A DNA stretch of 64,000 nucleotides from Hohaiivirga grylli. GTDB lineage: Bacteria > Pseudomonadota > Alphaproteobacteria > Rhizobiales > Beijerinckiaceae. The stretch lies in NCBI RefSeq assembly GCF_039655745.1, contig NZ_JBBYXI010000001.1:496001-560000 (forward strand), given 5' to 3'. Position numbers and translations under genes: made by a program. This document shows positions 1 through 9,376 of the stretch, one piece after another (position 1 is the stretch's first letter; each line of letters begins with the position of its first letter). The notes under the pieces were generated by a model. The model saw only the letters and a program-made list of their open reading frames with translations. It was not told the DNA's origin and did no database searches.

Positions 1-1112
1 CCGGAATAGATACCGTAAACGAAACCACTTGTTCCAAGAGAACTGATATCCCATCGGGATTGCCCGTCCATGTTGATCGTTGAGCCGGTACCTGATGCAT
101 AAATTCCGGCGGCTGAAGCGGTATTGCTGACGATTGTCCACTTGGACAGGCCCGTATTGGATAACGAAATCTGTCCTGCACTTAGGGCAATGGCACCAAT
201 GCTCCAGCCAGAGGCTGTTGCGGTCAGATCAATGTCTCCTGTTACTTTGATCTGACCGGAGGTTTGTGCCTGAAGGGCATAAGCCGCATTTGATGTTCCG
301 GTAATATTGCCGGAAATGGAGTTCAGGGTGATCTGCGCCGCGTTGCCAAGACTGTTAAAGCCGTTGGCAAAAGCAACACGTGAAAGCTGACTTGTTATAT
401 CGACATCAAAATGGCCGGTGACCGTTACTGAGGTTATTGTTGAACTTGATGTGTCTGCGACTGCATAAGCACCGTAAGCATAGGTGCTGTACAGGTTGTT
501 TGTTCCATCCATTACCAGCCGGACATTTTCAGCTGTCAGAGTTGCGCCGGAAATTGCGGCAAGAGCATAGCTCGCATTATTAGCACTTCCCGCATTATAA
601 ATAGACAGGGTCGTTAGCCCCGTCAGCTTCATGACGCCGTTATTCTGGACGTAGGCCCCCAGAGGATTATCAGATTTTAACTCAATGGTGACATCACGTG
701 CGGTGATATAGCTGTTGGTGTCTTTTGCGCTAAGGCCAACGGCTCCTGTCCAGCCGGCAGGCGCATTATAGCCCTCACCTTTGATATAGCTACCAGTACC
801 CAGATCAATTCGCCCGCCACTTTGTACGTACACAACTCCCGTTTGTGTGAGGTTCGTGCTTTCTGCACGAATTCCGCCACCACCCGTTATCAGGATGGTT
901 GAGCCGGAACTGAGAGCTGCCAGAGCATACCCGAAAGCCCCGGAATTGATGTAAGGTGTACTGTCGCCGCCTGGTAAAGTAACAGTTGAGCCGTTTGATA
1001 CAATGACTGGAGGATATGTCTGGGCATCAGCATGATGTGGTACCCCAATTCCCACAGCCATAACTGACAGGAAATGTAGTATTGATAAGCTTTTGGTTTT
1101 GCTTATTAACAT
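1..1112 (-). CDS. Autotransporter/adhesin-like surface protein, N-terminal part (cut by window edge)
   Basis: An open frame runs leftward from an ATG at 1112 off the window edge, giving about 370 residues with no stop. The first 30 or so residues form a Sec signal peptide (basic MLISKTKSLS start, hydrophobic core, probable cleavage after the ADA before QTYPP). The rest is low-complexity, rich in Gly, Ser, Thr, Asn and Ala, with repeated beta-strand-like stretches, as in autotransporter passenger domains or filamentous adhesins. No barrel domain is visible because the 3' end lies outside. It is on the same strand as, and downstream of, the autotransporter at 1456-4785, so the two are a tandem surface-protein pair. 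The family is inferred from composition and signal only. Confidence 0.6.
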   Translation of the reverse strand, partial: MLISKTKSLSILHFLSVMAVGIGVPHHADAQTYPPVIVSNGSTVTLPGGDSTPYINSGAFGYALAALSSGSTILITGGGGIRAESTNLTQTGVVYVQSGGRIDLGTGSYIKGEGYNAPAGWTGAVGLSAKDTNSYITARDVTIELKSDNPLGAYVQNNGVMKLTGLTTLSIYNAGSANNASYALAAISGATLTAENVRLVMDGTNNLYSTYAYGAYAVADTSSSTITSVTVTGHFDVDITSQLSRVAFANGFNSLGNAAQITLNSISGNITGTSNAAYALQAQTSGQIKVTGDIDLTATASGWSIGAIALSAGQISLSNTGLSKWTIVSNTASAAGIYASGTGSTINMDGQSRWDISSLGTSGFVYGIYS

Positions 1113-1455
1113 GCATCAAGCCCTATTTTCATAAATTTATTTTTGTTATTGTAGATTTGTAATAATATTTCAATATATAAAAATGTTCTATATTGCTAAA
1201 TTATGATGAAACATTCTTCGCTCCTGTTTTTAAGATAAATATGAATACCAAATAAATCATAGATATATATATCAGTTTCAAAATCATGCAGATAATCTTG
1301 CCAGAATAACTGGGATTATAAGCAGGGTATCAATGAAACGTGATGATTATCGTTGCAGTCCCATTGAAATACTCTTTCAAATTCAGCCGCACAGTTGAGG
1401 GTCCAAGGCAAATAATGGACAGGCCGGGAGCATTGCCAGAACCCTCGTTTTTGGC
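1113..1455. other. AT-rich intergenic spacer between the two surface-protein genes
   Basis: Very AT-rich from about 1120 to 1320, which fits a promoter region for the leftward gene starting at 1112. I see no clear terminator hairpin behind the upstream autotransporter and no small gene. Confidence 0.4.
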
Positions 1456-4400
1456 TTACCACTTGACAGTTACCCCAAGTCGCCCGTTCCAGCCTTCGCG
1501 GCCCTTGTTGTCCAGGGCCCGGTTGTACGATCCTGTCGCGAACAGGTTAACGGCTTCTGTCATCTGCATGCTGGCTCCAGCCCCGACCTCTGCCCATGTT
1601 CCCTTCAGGTAACTGTGGAAGGGAGTGAAGTCGCTGCCGTCGAGGGAGCCGTAGGAGGTTCTGGTTTTGCCAAGGAACTCATGCCAGATATTGGCCCGCA
1701 GCCATGTGGTAAGGAGGCGTGGGGTTGCTTCGTCGCCCATGTTCCATGTCTTGGTGACACGAATACCTAAGCGGCCGCGCAGGCTGTCATTGTTAGAGAA
1801 GCGGACAAGGCCATAGGCATCGCGGGCGTTGTTGAAGCTGATGTTCTGGTAAACGATCTGTGCCTGTGGCTCGATGGCCCAGCCATTGTTCAATCTGAAG
1901 GAATAGCCTGCTTCCAGTGAAGCCAGAATACTGAAGCCGTTTGGCTTGATACGCTGGTTGTCCGTGGATCTGGCATCAGCGGAATACCATGTGCCCTGAA
2001 CAACGGCATCGGTGTACCAGCCCATGGCCGAGATATGTGTCCAGTAAGCACCGAGGGTATAGGCGTCCATGTCGACGGTGCCTGCCTTTGTGCCACGCTG
2101 GCCGGTGATGTCTGCACTTATCTGGCCGTAACCGATATAGATACCTGCCTTATCCAGAGTACCATCGGTCTGTTCACGGGCGTAAATATCAAGTCCGGCC
2201 TGAATGCCGCTGAAAGTATAGCTGTAATTCGGGCCACGCCGCATGAAGTTATCGGGACGGTGCAGACCGCGGTCCCCGAACAGACGTGCCCAGCCGGAGG
2301 AAGCCCATTTTGTCTGGTTTTCCTGAACTGGACTATAAATAATACATCTGAAGTTCTGGGCCGGATCGTTGCAGTTGACCAGCCGTGCATCCTTGACCGG
2401 AGTAAGCGTCTTCATGCCGGTTTCGCCAACCCGCTCATGCAGTGTGCCAAGCATTGTGTAGCCATACTCAAGGGCGAGTGGTGCGATGGTCATCGCAACC
2501 GCCACTTCCGAGCGGATAGCTGGTTCTGGTTGAGGGTTCGGATTGTCGGGTGTCGGTAACGGCGTATAGGTGCTGCGCAGATACCAGTTTTGGTCAGACG
2601 GGATTAGCCCGCCACGATAGAGAGAGTATTCATAGGCTCCCGCTGCGACTCGGTTGGCCAGAACGAAAGCATCAGGTGTGCTCTCGGTTGCCTGTACAAT
2701 CATGATGCCATTGCCCATGGTCTGGTCACCATCCCCGCCGATGTTGACGACGGTTACCTGTGTCTGTCCCGAGGCTGCTCCATTGATAATCAGGCGTTCA
2801 GTGGGAAAGTCATCATCACCCAGCATGGTGTTAATGACCAGTCTGCCATTATTGCCGGTGTAGTTTCCGGTAATGGTCAGTGTGTCTCCCGCAAAGGCCT
2901 CAATGCCTCCGGTATAGTTATTTGCCAGCGAGATGGTTCCGGAGTTGATGACATTACCCTGAACAACAGAGGCACCTGTCCCGGAAAGTGTTCCCTGAGG
3001 TGCAATCGTCAGTATGCCAGTTGCGTGAATATTGGTTGCCGTATCTGCGAGGAGGAGGCGTGCATTGTCGAGAACAAGTGTGCCTTCATTGACATTGACA
3101 TAGAGGAACTGGTTATCCGGATCTGCATTGTTTGTGTTTTCCAGAAACCATGTGCTGTTACCGGATTTGGTCAGGGAGCCGAAGCCGCTTATCCGGTTGG
3201 CATCACCTGTTGTATCAGCATCTGCACTGTTATCGAGAATTGTCAGGTCAAAGCGGCCTGTTCCTTCACCACCCAGAACCAGATGACTGTTCGGAAGGTC
3301 AAGGTAAGCCGTTGAATTTGCATCGGTTACAACAGCGCGTGTTAAACCTTCAAGGGCGTACCCGGGGTGAAGTTCGAGAGTGGCTGTCCGGCCGGTTTCT
3401 CTTTCCCTTATAATATCAATAGCTGTGGTATTGCCGTGAACAAGGCCCTGAACTGTAATATGGGTATCTGTATCATCCGTTGAGGTATAGATGGCTGTCC
3501 CATTATGTGAATAGACATTGCCACGGGTAATAATGTCGACAAGTGAGCCTGGCAGGTTCGGGCTTTTATTGCCGATATCAAGAATATGAATTGCATCACC
3601 ATTGGAGGAGATGTTGTTAACGTCGATCCACACTTCCATATAGTTATCGCCACCAAAGGTACGACTGACAATACCTTCAGCCCCAGCTGTGATATCACCC
3701 GTGGTTTTGATAATCGTATAAGCCCGCCCGTTACCGGCTGTGCTTGTGATGTAGATACCGGTACCATTCACTGCATGCAGAGAGTTGGCATTGATTATTG
3801 CAACAGAGTCTCCGTTTAAAGCGTAGTTCTGTTGAAAGTAGATGGCATGATAATTGGCTGCAGTTGAAGTAATATCATTTGCTGAAATAACTGTAACAGC
3901 ATTGCCGGAATGGCTGACATTATTAATATAAATACCGTCCGTGTGTGCCGTAATATCTCTGGCAGTAATATTTGCTGTTGCAGTACCTGACTGTGTGAAG
4001 CTGCTGACCATAAGACCAATGGCGCTTTGACTAATAAGGTCGCCGGTAAAAGTGGCCGATGCAAATGCATCCCCGCTAGTTGATACAGAATTAAAGAAAT
4101 AAAGCCCGCCTCCGTATGAATTAATACTATTCAGAGATATGGCTTGAACGGCATTGCCAATGTTCGTGGTATTCTGAATTTGGACAGCGTATCCATATGA
4201 GGAGGGATAATTATTAGTTATATTGCCTGACAAGGTGAGGTTGAGTTTTGCAGAGGCATTCGTCGCATTGGAAATGATAAATACGCTGCCGTTAATGTTG
4301 CCTCCCGTCTCTATTGTTGTATAGGCATTTTTTGTTGCTGATTGGGATGCAATATTATGTACCTGTAGGGCGATAAAATCAGAATTGTTACTGATGTCAG

Positions 4401-4785
4401 AGAAATAATTATCAATATACGAAACATCTCCTGCACCGAATAAATACAATGCAGGATCGCTGCTGGATGTGTTGAGGCTGAAACCATTCTGGGTTGTAAC
4501 TTCAATATCTTCGGCGACGTTATTAATCGTAATCGGTGCAGTAAGATTTCCGCTGCAGGTGTATTTGTTGTCAGATGTACTGACACATGCAGCGTTTGCT
4601 GTTGTCAGAAGTGCGCAGATAGCAATTGATGCCAGCAAGGATGTTCGCTGAATTTTGCGCCATGCAGATAATTCTGTTGCAAATCCTTTATTCTTTTTTT
4701 GTCTTCCACACAGCCCTTGATTATTGACATATAAATTATGTGAAATATGCCGATGAGCATTGGAGGAATATTTTTTTGAAAACAT
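1456..4785 (-). CDS. Autotransporter (type Va) with repetitive passenger and C-terminal beta-barrel
   Basis: 1109 residues. The N-terminus is unusually long: about 45 polar, basic residues precede a hydrophobic core (TSLLASIAICALLTTANA), with probable cleavage near residue 65. The passenger (about 66-780) holds degenerate units of roughly 30-40 residues around patterns such as DITAxxxGIYI and GNAVTVISAND, expected to stack as a beta-helix. The segment near 760-800 (EVAVAMTIAPLALEYGYTML) is the type of linker seen before Brucella/Bartonella barrels. The last 280 or so residues form the translocator barrel, starting near WASSGWARLFGDRG and ending in the typical aromatic terminus VKW. The protein should be secreted through the outer membrane and displayed on the surface. 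Its ligand cannot be read from the sequence. Confidence 0.88.
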   Translation of the reverse strand: MFSKKYSSNAHRHISHNLYVNNQGLCGRQKKNKGFATELSAWRKIQRTSLLASIAICALLTTANAACVSTSDNKYTCSGNLTAPITINNVAEDIEVTTQNGFSLNTSSSDPALYLFGAGDVSYIDNYFSDISNNSDFIALQVHNIASQSATKNAYTTIETGGNINGSVFIISNATNASAKLNLTLSGNITNNYPSSYGYAVQIQNTTNIGNAVQAISLNSINSYGGGLYFFNSVSTSGDAFASATFTGDLISQSAIGLMVSSFTQSGTATANITARDITAHTDGIYINNVSHSGNAVTVISANDITSTAANYHAIYFQQNYALNGDSVAIINANSLHAVNGTGIYITSTAGNGRAYTIIKTTGDITAGAEGIVSRTFGGDNYMEVWIDVNNISSNGDAIHILDIGNKSPNLPGSLVDIITRGNVYSHNGTAIYTSTDDTDTHITVQGLVHGNTTAIDIIRERETGRTATLELHPGYALEGLTRAVVTDANSTAYLDLPNSHLVLGGEGTGRFDLTILDNSADADTTGDANRISGFGSLTKSGNSTWFLENTNNADPDNQFLYVNVNEGTLVLDNARLLLADTATNIHATGILTIAPQGTLSGTGASVVQGNVINSGTISLANNYTGGIEAFAGDTLTITGNYTGNNGRLVINTMLGDDDFPTERLIINGAASGQTQVTVVNIGGDGDQTMGNGIMIVQATESTPDAFVLANRVAAGAYEYSLYRGGLIPSDQNWYLRSTYTPLPTPDNPNPQPEPAIRSEVAVAMTIAPLALEYGYTMLGTLHERVGETGMKTLTPVKDARLVNCNDPAQNFRCIIYSPVQENQTKWASSGWARLFGDRGLHRPDNFMRRGPNYSYTFSGIQAGLDIYAREQTDGTLDKAGIYIGYGQISADITGQRGTKAGTVDMDAYTLGAYWTHISAMGWYTDAVVQGTWYSADARSTDNQRIKPNGFSILASLEAGYSFRLNNGWAIEPQAQIVYQNISFNNARDAYGLVRFSNNDSLRGRLGIRVTKTWNMGDEATPRLLTTWLRANIWHEFLGKTRTSYGSLDGSDFTPFHSYLKGTWAEVGAGASMQMTEAVNLFATGSYNRALDNKGREGWNGRLGVTVKW

Positions 4786-5032
4786 ATTCTGACCCCGCTA
4801 TGTATTTATATTTTTATTATGACTTTAGTATAATCATTGATGAAAATCTGTCAATAAATTGCTGATAATTTAGAAAATAAAATCGGAATAATATTTTGGT
4901 CAAATGTCTAAAAATTATTTTTAAATCGCTTTTTTCTATTTATTTTCAAGAATGAAAATAATGAATACTATATTTATTATTCAATTTCTGAAACGAATAT
5001 TCTGACGGGCATTGTGTGCTGCTAAGAAAAAG
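4786..5032. other. AT-rich upstream region of the autotransporter
   Basis: About 250 bp of very AT-rich DNA between the autotransporter start and the LysR terminator. It must carry the autotransporter promoter. No gene, tRNA or clear palindrome was found in it. Confidence 0.4.
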
Positions 5033-5033
5033 A

Positions 5034-5059
5034 ACAACCGGGAAATGCTTCCCGGTTGT
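5034..5059 (-). terminator. Rho-independent terminator of the LysR gene
   Basis: A perfect 11-bp stem (ACAACCGGGAA at 5034-5044, TTCCCGGTTGT at 5049-5059) with a 4-nt loop. On the minus strand it is followed by a T-rich run (complement of the A-rich stretch 5025-5033), so it ends leftward transcription from the regulator at 5185-6078. Confidence 0.8.
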
Positions 5060-5184
5060 AATGCTTGGGTAGTGGGCAGGATATTCTGCCGTGTGTCAGA
5101 ATGGCGATGTTTCAGGCTATCGCTGGGATGTCGAATGCAAGTGTGAAATTCTGACACGGAAAAGGCTCTGTACTAACCCCGTTG

Positions 5185-6078
5185 TCAGCTTTTGTGACGC
5201 AGGGCATCAATGATGATTTTAAACGCCTTGGAATGGTTCTTCTTGCTTGGGTAGTAAAGATAGTGACCATCCCATGGCGGAAACCAGTCTTCCAATACGC
5301 TGATGAGTCTGCCGGATTTAATATAGGATTCAACCGTATCAAGAGGGACATGAGCAAGGCCAAAGCCTTCAAGAGCTGCTTCTATACTCTGGTAAGTACG
5401 GTTGAAGGTAAGCTGACCTTTGACGCGAACTTTCAGTTCCTTGCCATCTTTTTCAAACTCCCAGGCATAAACATTTCCGTGGGTTGGAAAGCGTATGTTG
5501 ATGCATACGTGATCAATTAAATCCTGAGGTGTCTGTGGCTTGGGGTGTTTCGCAAAATAAGACGGTGATCCAACGACAGCAAAGCGGATATCCGGGCCAA
5601 TCCTTACTGAGATCATACCATCCTGGAGCTGCTCACCGAGTCTGACACCTGCATCAAATCGATCGGCCACAATATCTGTCAGGGCATAATCATCAAACAG
5701 TTCAAGATGAATATCAGGATATTGTTCAAGAACCGGTTTTAGTTTTGGCCAGAGGATCGTGTTGATTGCGAAGTCCGTTGTCGAAATGCGGATATTGCCC
5801 GCAATTTCTTCCTTCAGATCCCACAGCAGCTCAAGCTGCTCATTAATGTCGTCAATCCGTGGCCCAAGAGAATCCAGTACCTTCTCACCAATTTCCGTGA
5901 GTGAAACATTGCGCGTGGTTCGTGAAAGAAGCCTGACCCCGAGGCGGGTTTCGAGGCCACGAATTGTGTGGCTGAGGGCAGACTGGGAGACGCCAATCTG
6001 GGCGGCGGCCCGTGTAAAATTTCTCTCACGCGCAACCAGAACAAAGGCTGCCAGATCGTTTAAATTTTCCCGCGGCAT
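5185..6078 (-). CDS. LysR-family transcriptional regulator
   Basis: 297 residues, the usual LysR length. The N-terminal winged helix-turn-helix (about residues 6-65) has the family pattern AAFVLVARERNFTRAAAQ followed by SQSALSHTIRGLETRLG and the wing RTTRNVSLTEIG. Residues 90-295 form the periplasmic-binding-like effector domain. It is transcribed away from the secreted esterase at 6239 across a 160-bp spacer, the classic layout of a LysR regulator and its target, so it probably controls that gene and its own expression. The effector is unknown. The terminator at 5034-5059 ends its transcript. Confidence 0.93.
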   Translation of the reverse strand: MPRENLNDLAAFVLVARERNFTRAAAQIGVSQSALSHTIRGLETRLGVRLLSRTTRNVSLTEIGEKVLDSLGPRIDDINEQLELLWDLKEEIAGNIRISTTDFAINTILWPKLKPVLEQYPDIHLELFDDYALTDIVADRFDAGVRLGEQLQDGMISVRIGPDIRFAVVGSPSYFAKHPKPQTPQDLIDHVCINIRFPTHGNVYAWEFEKDGKELKVRVKGQLTFNRTYQSIEAALEGFGLAHVPLDTVESYIKSGRLISVLEDWFPPWDGHYLYYPSKKNHSKAFKIIIDALRHKS

Positions 6079-6238
6079 TGATGATATCCATATATTTTTA
6101 AAGTCTGAGCCGAATAGAGGTTATTTATGAAAATATATATAAATCAGAAAAATAGATATGCATTTTTTTCATTAATTGTTTCTGGCCGTATAAGTATAAA
6201 CTGATCTCTGACAATCGTATCAGCATTCTGGATTTGAG

Positions 6239-7282
6239 ATGAAAAACAGACCAGCCATATATCTTCTAGCGTTAGCTTTCAGCATCTTTAACCTGACAGC
6301 TTTGACAGCGCAGGAACGAAATATCCCGGAACGTATTTTACCAGTACCTGAAACGGTCAGTTCGGAATTGAAAGCAATGATTGCGGCTGGTTCAGCGCCA
6401 TTCTGGAATGATCATCCTGCAAGCGCACAGGAATGGAAGGCTTGGGTTAATGAGCTTGCATCACAGGTGATCAAAGAGCTCCCGGCGTTGCGTGAAGCCA
6501 TGAAGGTGAAGGTTACACAGGCAACCATCGCAGATGTGAAGGTTTTTATTGTCACCCCTGATGAGATTGCACCTGAAAATGCGAACCGTGTCCTGTTGCA
6601 TTTCCATGGTGGCGGTTATGTCCTCAATCCCGGTGAGGCCGCAACGTCAGAGGCCATTATGGTGGCCGGGCACAGCAGGATTAAAGTGATCTCTGTTGAT
6701 TATCGCATGCCGCCGGATTTTCCGTATCCGGCTGCTATGGATGATGCTCTTGCTGTCTACAGGCAACTTGTCACGCAGAATGAGCCAGCACGTATTGGTG
6801 TTTTTGGTACATCAACGGGTGGTGGTATGGCACTTGCCCTTATCCATCGTATCAAGACTGAAGGCTTACTCTTACCCGGTGCTGTTGCAGCCGGGACGCC
6901 CTGGTCTGACCTTACAAAGACAGGCGACAGCTACTACAGCAATGATACGGTTGATAATGTTCTGGTACGTTATGAAGGCTGGCTGGGGGATGCAGCGAAG
7001 CTCTATGCCAATGGTCATGACCTGAAGGACCCGCAACTTTCGCCTGTCTATGGTGACTTTTCAGTCTTCCCGCCAACCATTCTGGTAAGTGGTACGCGTG
7101 ATCTCTTTCTGAGCAATACGGTTCGTGTGCATCGCAAGCTCCGCAATGCCAATATTTCCTCCGACCTGATTGTCTTTGAAGGCATGTCTCATGCGCAATA
7201 TCTTTTTGATGCCAATATGCCTGAGGCCAAAGAGTTTTTGACTGAGGTAGATGGTTTCTTCAATCGTCATTTGAAGAAGTGA
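6239..7282 (+). CDS. Secreted alpha/beta-hydrolase (HSL-family esterase)
   Basis: 347 residues with a Sec signal peptide (about residues 1-24, cleavage near TALTAQ). The hormone-sensitive-lipase subgroup is shown by the oxyanion motif HGGGY (123-127), the nucleophile elbow GTSTG with Ser192, the acid Asp288 in GTRDLF and the base His318 in GMSHAQY. It should hydrolyse small carboxyl esters in the periplasm or outside the cell. It stands alone on the plus strand, divergent from the LysR gene at 5185-6078, which probably regulates it. The substrate is unknown; nearby exported amidases suggest a shared scavenging theme, but that is inference. Confidence 0.88.
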   Translation: MKNRPAIYLLALAFSIFNLTALTAQERNIPERILPVPETVSSELKAMIAAGSAPFWNDHPASAQEWKAWVNELASQVIKELPALREAMKVKVTQATIADVKVFIVTPDEIAPENANRVLLHFHGGGYVLNPGEAATSEAIMVAGHSRIKVISVDYRMPPDFPYPAAMDDALAVYRQLVTQNEPARIGVFGTSTGGGMALALIHRIKTEGLLLPGAVAAGTPWSDLTKTGDSYYSNDTVDNVLVRYEGWLGDAAKLYANGHDLKDPQLSPVYGDFSVFPPTILVSGTRDLFLSNTVRVHRKLRNANISSDLIVFEGMSHAQYLFDANMPEAKEFLTEVDGFFNRHLKK

Positions 7283-7311
7283 CCAATATTTGGCAGATGG
7301 CCTGTTTAATG

Positions 7312-7339
7312 AAAAACGGCGCTACCAAGGGTAGCGCCG
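7312..7339. terminator. Bidirectional terminator between esterase and amidase 1
   Basis: Perfect 10-bp stem CGGCGCTACC (7317-7326) and GGTAGCGCCG (7330-7339) with a 3-nt loop. An A5 run on the left gives U5 for leftward transcripts, and a T-rich stretch follows on the right, so it can serve both convergent genes. Confidence 0.8.
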
Positions 7340-7363
7340 CTGTTGTTTGCTTGAACCGAAAGA

Positions 7364-8995
7364 TCAGATGATCTTTGGTGGGTTCTTACGAACGATGTCT
7401 GTTGCCAGTTCGTACATATAGGCAAACTGCAGGACTTCGAAGTCATTGCGTGGCTTGCCAATGATCTGGATACCCATTGACAGGCCAGCCTTGCTGAAGC
7501 CAACAGGAACAGCAACAACCGGGCTACCGCACAGTGTCCAAGGTGTGACGATTTCCATCCAGCGATGGTAGGTGTCCATCTTGCGACCTGCAACTTCCTT
7601 CGGCCAATGCCATTCTTTGTCGAATGGGAACATCTGGGCTGTTGGAACCGCGATGTAGTCGTACTTCTCGAACAGTTCCTGAACCTTGCGGTACCAGTCA
7701 CTGCGCATAGCACTGGCTTCGTACATCTGCTGGCCGGTGTAGTTCTTGCCACCTTCGTATTCGAAGATTGCTTCTGGCTTCAGCAGCTTGCGCTTTTCCG
7801 GATCTTCTGCCAGAGCCTTCAGGCTTGTGGCACAGAAGTGGCGGTGTGGAAGCCAGCAACCATCCCAAAGCTTCTGACCATCAATCGGAGGCTTAATGGT
7901 TTCGACTTTGAGGCCCATAGCCGTAAATGCGTCCAGACCGTTCTTACAAACTTCAAGAACTTCTGGTTCCATAGCAAGGTAGCCATCCCAGTCGCCAAGC
8001 CATGCAATGCGCTTGCCCTTCTGGTCTGCCTTCATCTGATCACGGACGTTAGCCGGTGTCAGAGCCCGCAGGCGGGAATCATCAGCCAGAGACTGAGGAG
8101 CGCTGCTTGTATAGCCAGACTGTGTATTGAGCAGGAGAGCCATATCCGGGATGGAACGTCCCATTGGGCCGTTAATACCGAACTGGTTCATGAACAGCTC
8201 ACCACCCGGTGCAGGAACGCGGCCCCATGATGGACGGAAACCGAAAACGTTACACCAGCCAGCTGGGTTACGGAGTGAGCCCATGAAGTCACTGCCGTCA
8301 GCGACAGGCTGCAGACGCATAGCCAGCGAACAGGCTGCACCGCCGCTGCTGCCACCAGCAGACTTGCTTGGGTCATATGGGTTGCCTGTGGCGCCATAAA
8401 CCGGATTATAGGTGTGAGAACCATAACCGAATTCCGGTGTATTGGTCTTACCTGTAATGATGATACCAGCAGCCTTCATGCGCTGGACCATGAAGCTGTC
8501 CTGAGTTGGCACATAATCCTTGAAGATTGGGCAGCCCTTCGAGCTGACGATACCCTTTGTATCTTCGAGGTCTTTAATGGCCTGCGGGAAGCCGTGCATC
8601 CAGCCACCGCTCTTACCGGCAGCAAGGGCCTTGTCGCTTTCTTCTGCCTGCTTCATCAGACCATCACGGTCCTGAAGAGCAACGATCGCGTTGACCTTGC
8701 TATTGACCTTATCGATCTGGTCGAGGTAGGCGGTCATAACTTCTTTGACCGAAACCTTTTTGGCATGAATGCTCTGGGACAGTTCCCATGCTGGCATCTC
8801 AATAATTGAGGTTGCGCCAGATGAGGCTGCTGCGCCAGAAGCGGCTTTTCCAGTCTGTGCTTGCGCCATACTATACTTACCCATAAAACCGACAGCGGTT
8901 ACTGTTCCGACAAGGCCTTTGAGGGCCGCGCGCCGTGAAAGCGCTTTTGATGATGGAGTAGAGACTTCGGAGTTTTCAGTTGTCTTATCTTTCAT
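7364..8995 (-). CDS. Tat-exported amidase (amidase signature family), copy 1
   Basis: 543 residues. The N-terminus carries a twin-arginine signal, SRRAALKG (Arg21-Arg22), followed by a hydrophobic stretch to about residue 46, so the enzyme should be folded in the cytoplasm and exported by Tat. The amidase signature is clear: catalytic Lys141 (QAIKDLED), cis-Ser216 in AGGSSGGAA, and nucleophile Ser240. The usual GTDTGGS around the nucleophile is here GSDFMGS. It should hydrolyse a C-N amide bond of an unknown substrate. A close paralogue lies at 9377-11011 in the same orientation, and by eye roughly four in five residues match in the mature parts. Its mRNA has a strong ribosome site (AGGAGA) and ends at 7312-7339. 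Confidence 0.9.
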   Translation of the reverse strand: MKDKTTENSEVSTPSSKALSRRAALKGLVGTVTAVGFMGKYSMAQAQTGKAASGAAASSGATSIIEMPAWELSQSIHAKKVSVKEVMTAYLDQIDKVNSKVNAIVALQDRDGLMKQAEESDKALAAGKSGGWMHGFPQAIKDLEDTKGIVSSKGCPIFKDYVPTQDSFMVQRMKAAGIIITGKTNTPEFGYGSHTYNPVYGATGNPYDPSKSAGGSSGGAACSLAMRLQPVADGSDFMGSLRNPAGWCNVFGFRPSWGRVPAPGGELFMNQFGINGPMGRSIPDMALLLNTQSGYTSSAPQSLADDSRLRALTPANVRDQMKADQKGKRIAWLGDWDGYLAMEPEVLEVCKNGLDAFTAMGLKVETIKPPIDGQKLWDGCWLPHRHFCATSLKALAEDPEKRKLLKPEAIFEYEGGKNYTGQQMYEASAMRSDWYRKVQELFEKYDYIAVPTAQMFPFDKEWHWPKEVAGRKMDTYHRWMEIVTPWTLCGSPVVAVPVGFSKAGLSMGIQIIGKPRNDFEVLQFAYMYELATDIVRKNPPKII

Positions 8996-9324
8996 AGTAC
9001 ATCTCCTGTACGTTGAAAATAATAGAAAAAGTCACTGGAATTATTTCGCTCTGACTTCTTCAGAACCAATACAATCAATTGATTTTATTGTTGTATTGAA
9101 CTCCTCCCTGCCATGAAACATGGCTCATTTATTGTTTTAGGTTGTCACTCTTCTCATCAATTGCTGATAACTTTAATTACGAAGCTTTAATACGATTTGT
9201 TGGCAAATTCTCGTTTCAGATTATTCGCCATCCGGGTATAGCAGAAAAATTTGTCATGGTTTGCGCAAAATTGTCGCAACGCTATTATCAGAGACTTGCT
9301 GTGCTGCTGTAAGCCATAAAAATT
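8996..9324. other. Intergenic region between the two amidase genes
   Basis: About 330 bp between the amidase copies, without a convincing gene on either strand. It holds the promoter and ribosome site of copy 1 at its left end. The terminator of copy 2 at its right border shows that the two amidases are separate transcription units. Confidence 0.4.
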
Positions 9325-9348
9325 AAGGCGCCCACGAAAGGGCGCCTT
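9325..9348 (-). terminator. Terminator of amidase copy 2
   Basis: 9-bp stem AAGGCGCCC (9325-9333) and GGGCGCCTT (9340-9348) with a 6-nt loop. The minus strand continues into AATTTTTATG, giving a U-rich tail for the leftward amidase transcript. Confidence 0.75.
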
Positions 9349-9376
9349 TGGTAATATATTTGAATGATTGTTTAAA

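Noticed and set aside
1340..1612. Small plus-strand open frame at the 3' end of the autotransporter
   Set aside because: More than half overlaps the autotransporter C-terminus antisense, and the rest has no ribosome site or family likeness.
2035..2559. A 174-codon open frame opposite the autotransporter
   Set aside because: It lies wholly antisense to the beta-barrel coding region, has no ribosome site and its product has no recognisable features; the barrel frame explains the sequence.
4981..5184. Search for a CRISPR array, insertion-sequence ends or rRNA in this and the other larger gaps
   Set aside because: No spaced direct repeats, terminal inverted repeats with transposase, or rRNA-like sequence were found anywhere in the window.
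6090..6138. ATATATTTT/AAAATATAT inverted repeat in the LysR-esterase spacer
   Set aside because: Simple AT sequence with a 31-bp gap and no T-N11-A core that could be defended as the LysR site; low-complexity chance match is likely.
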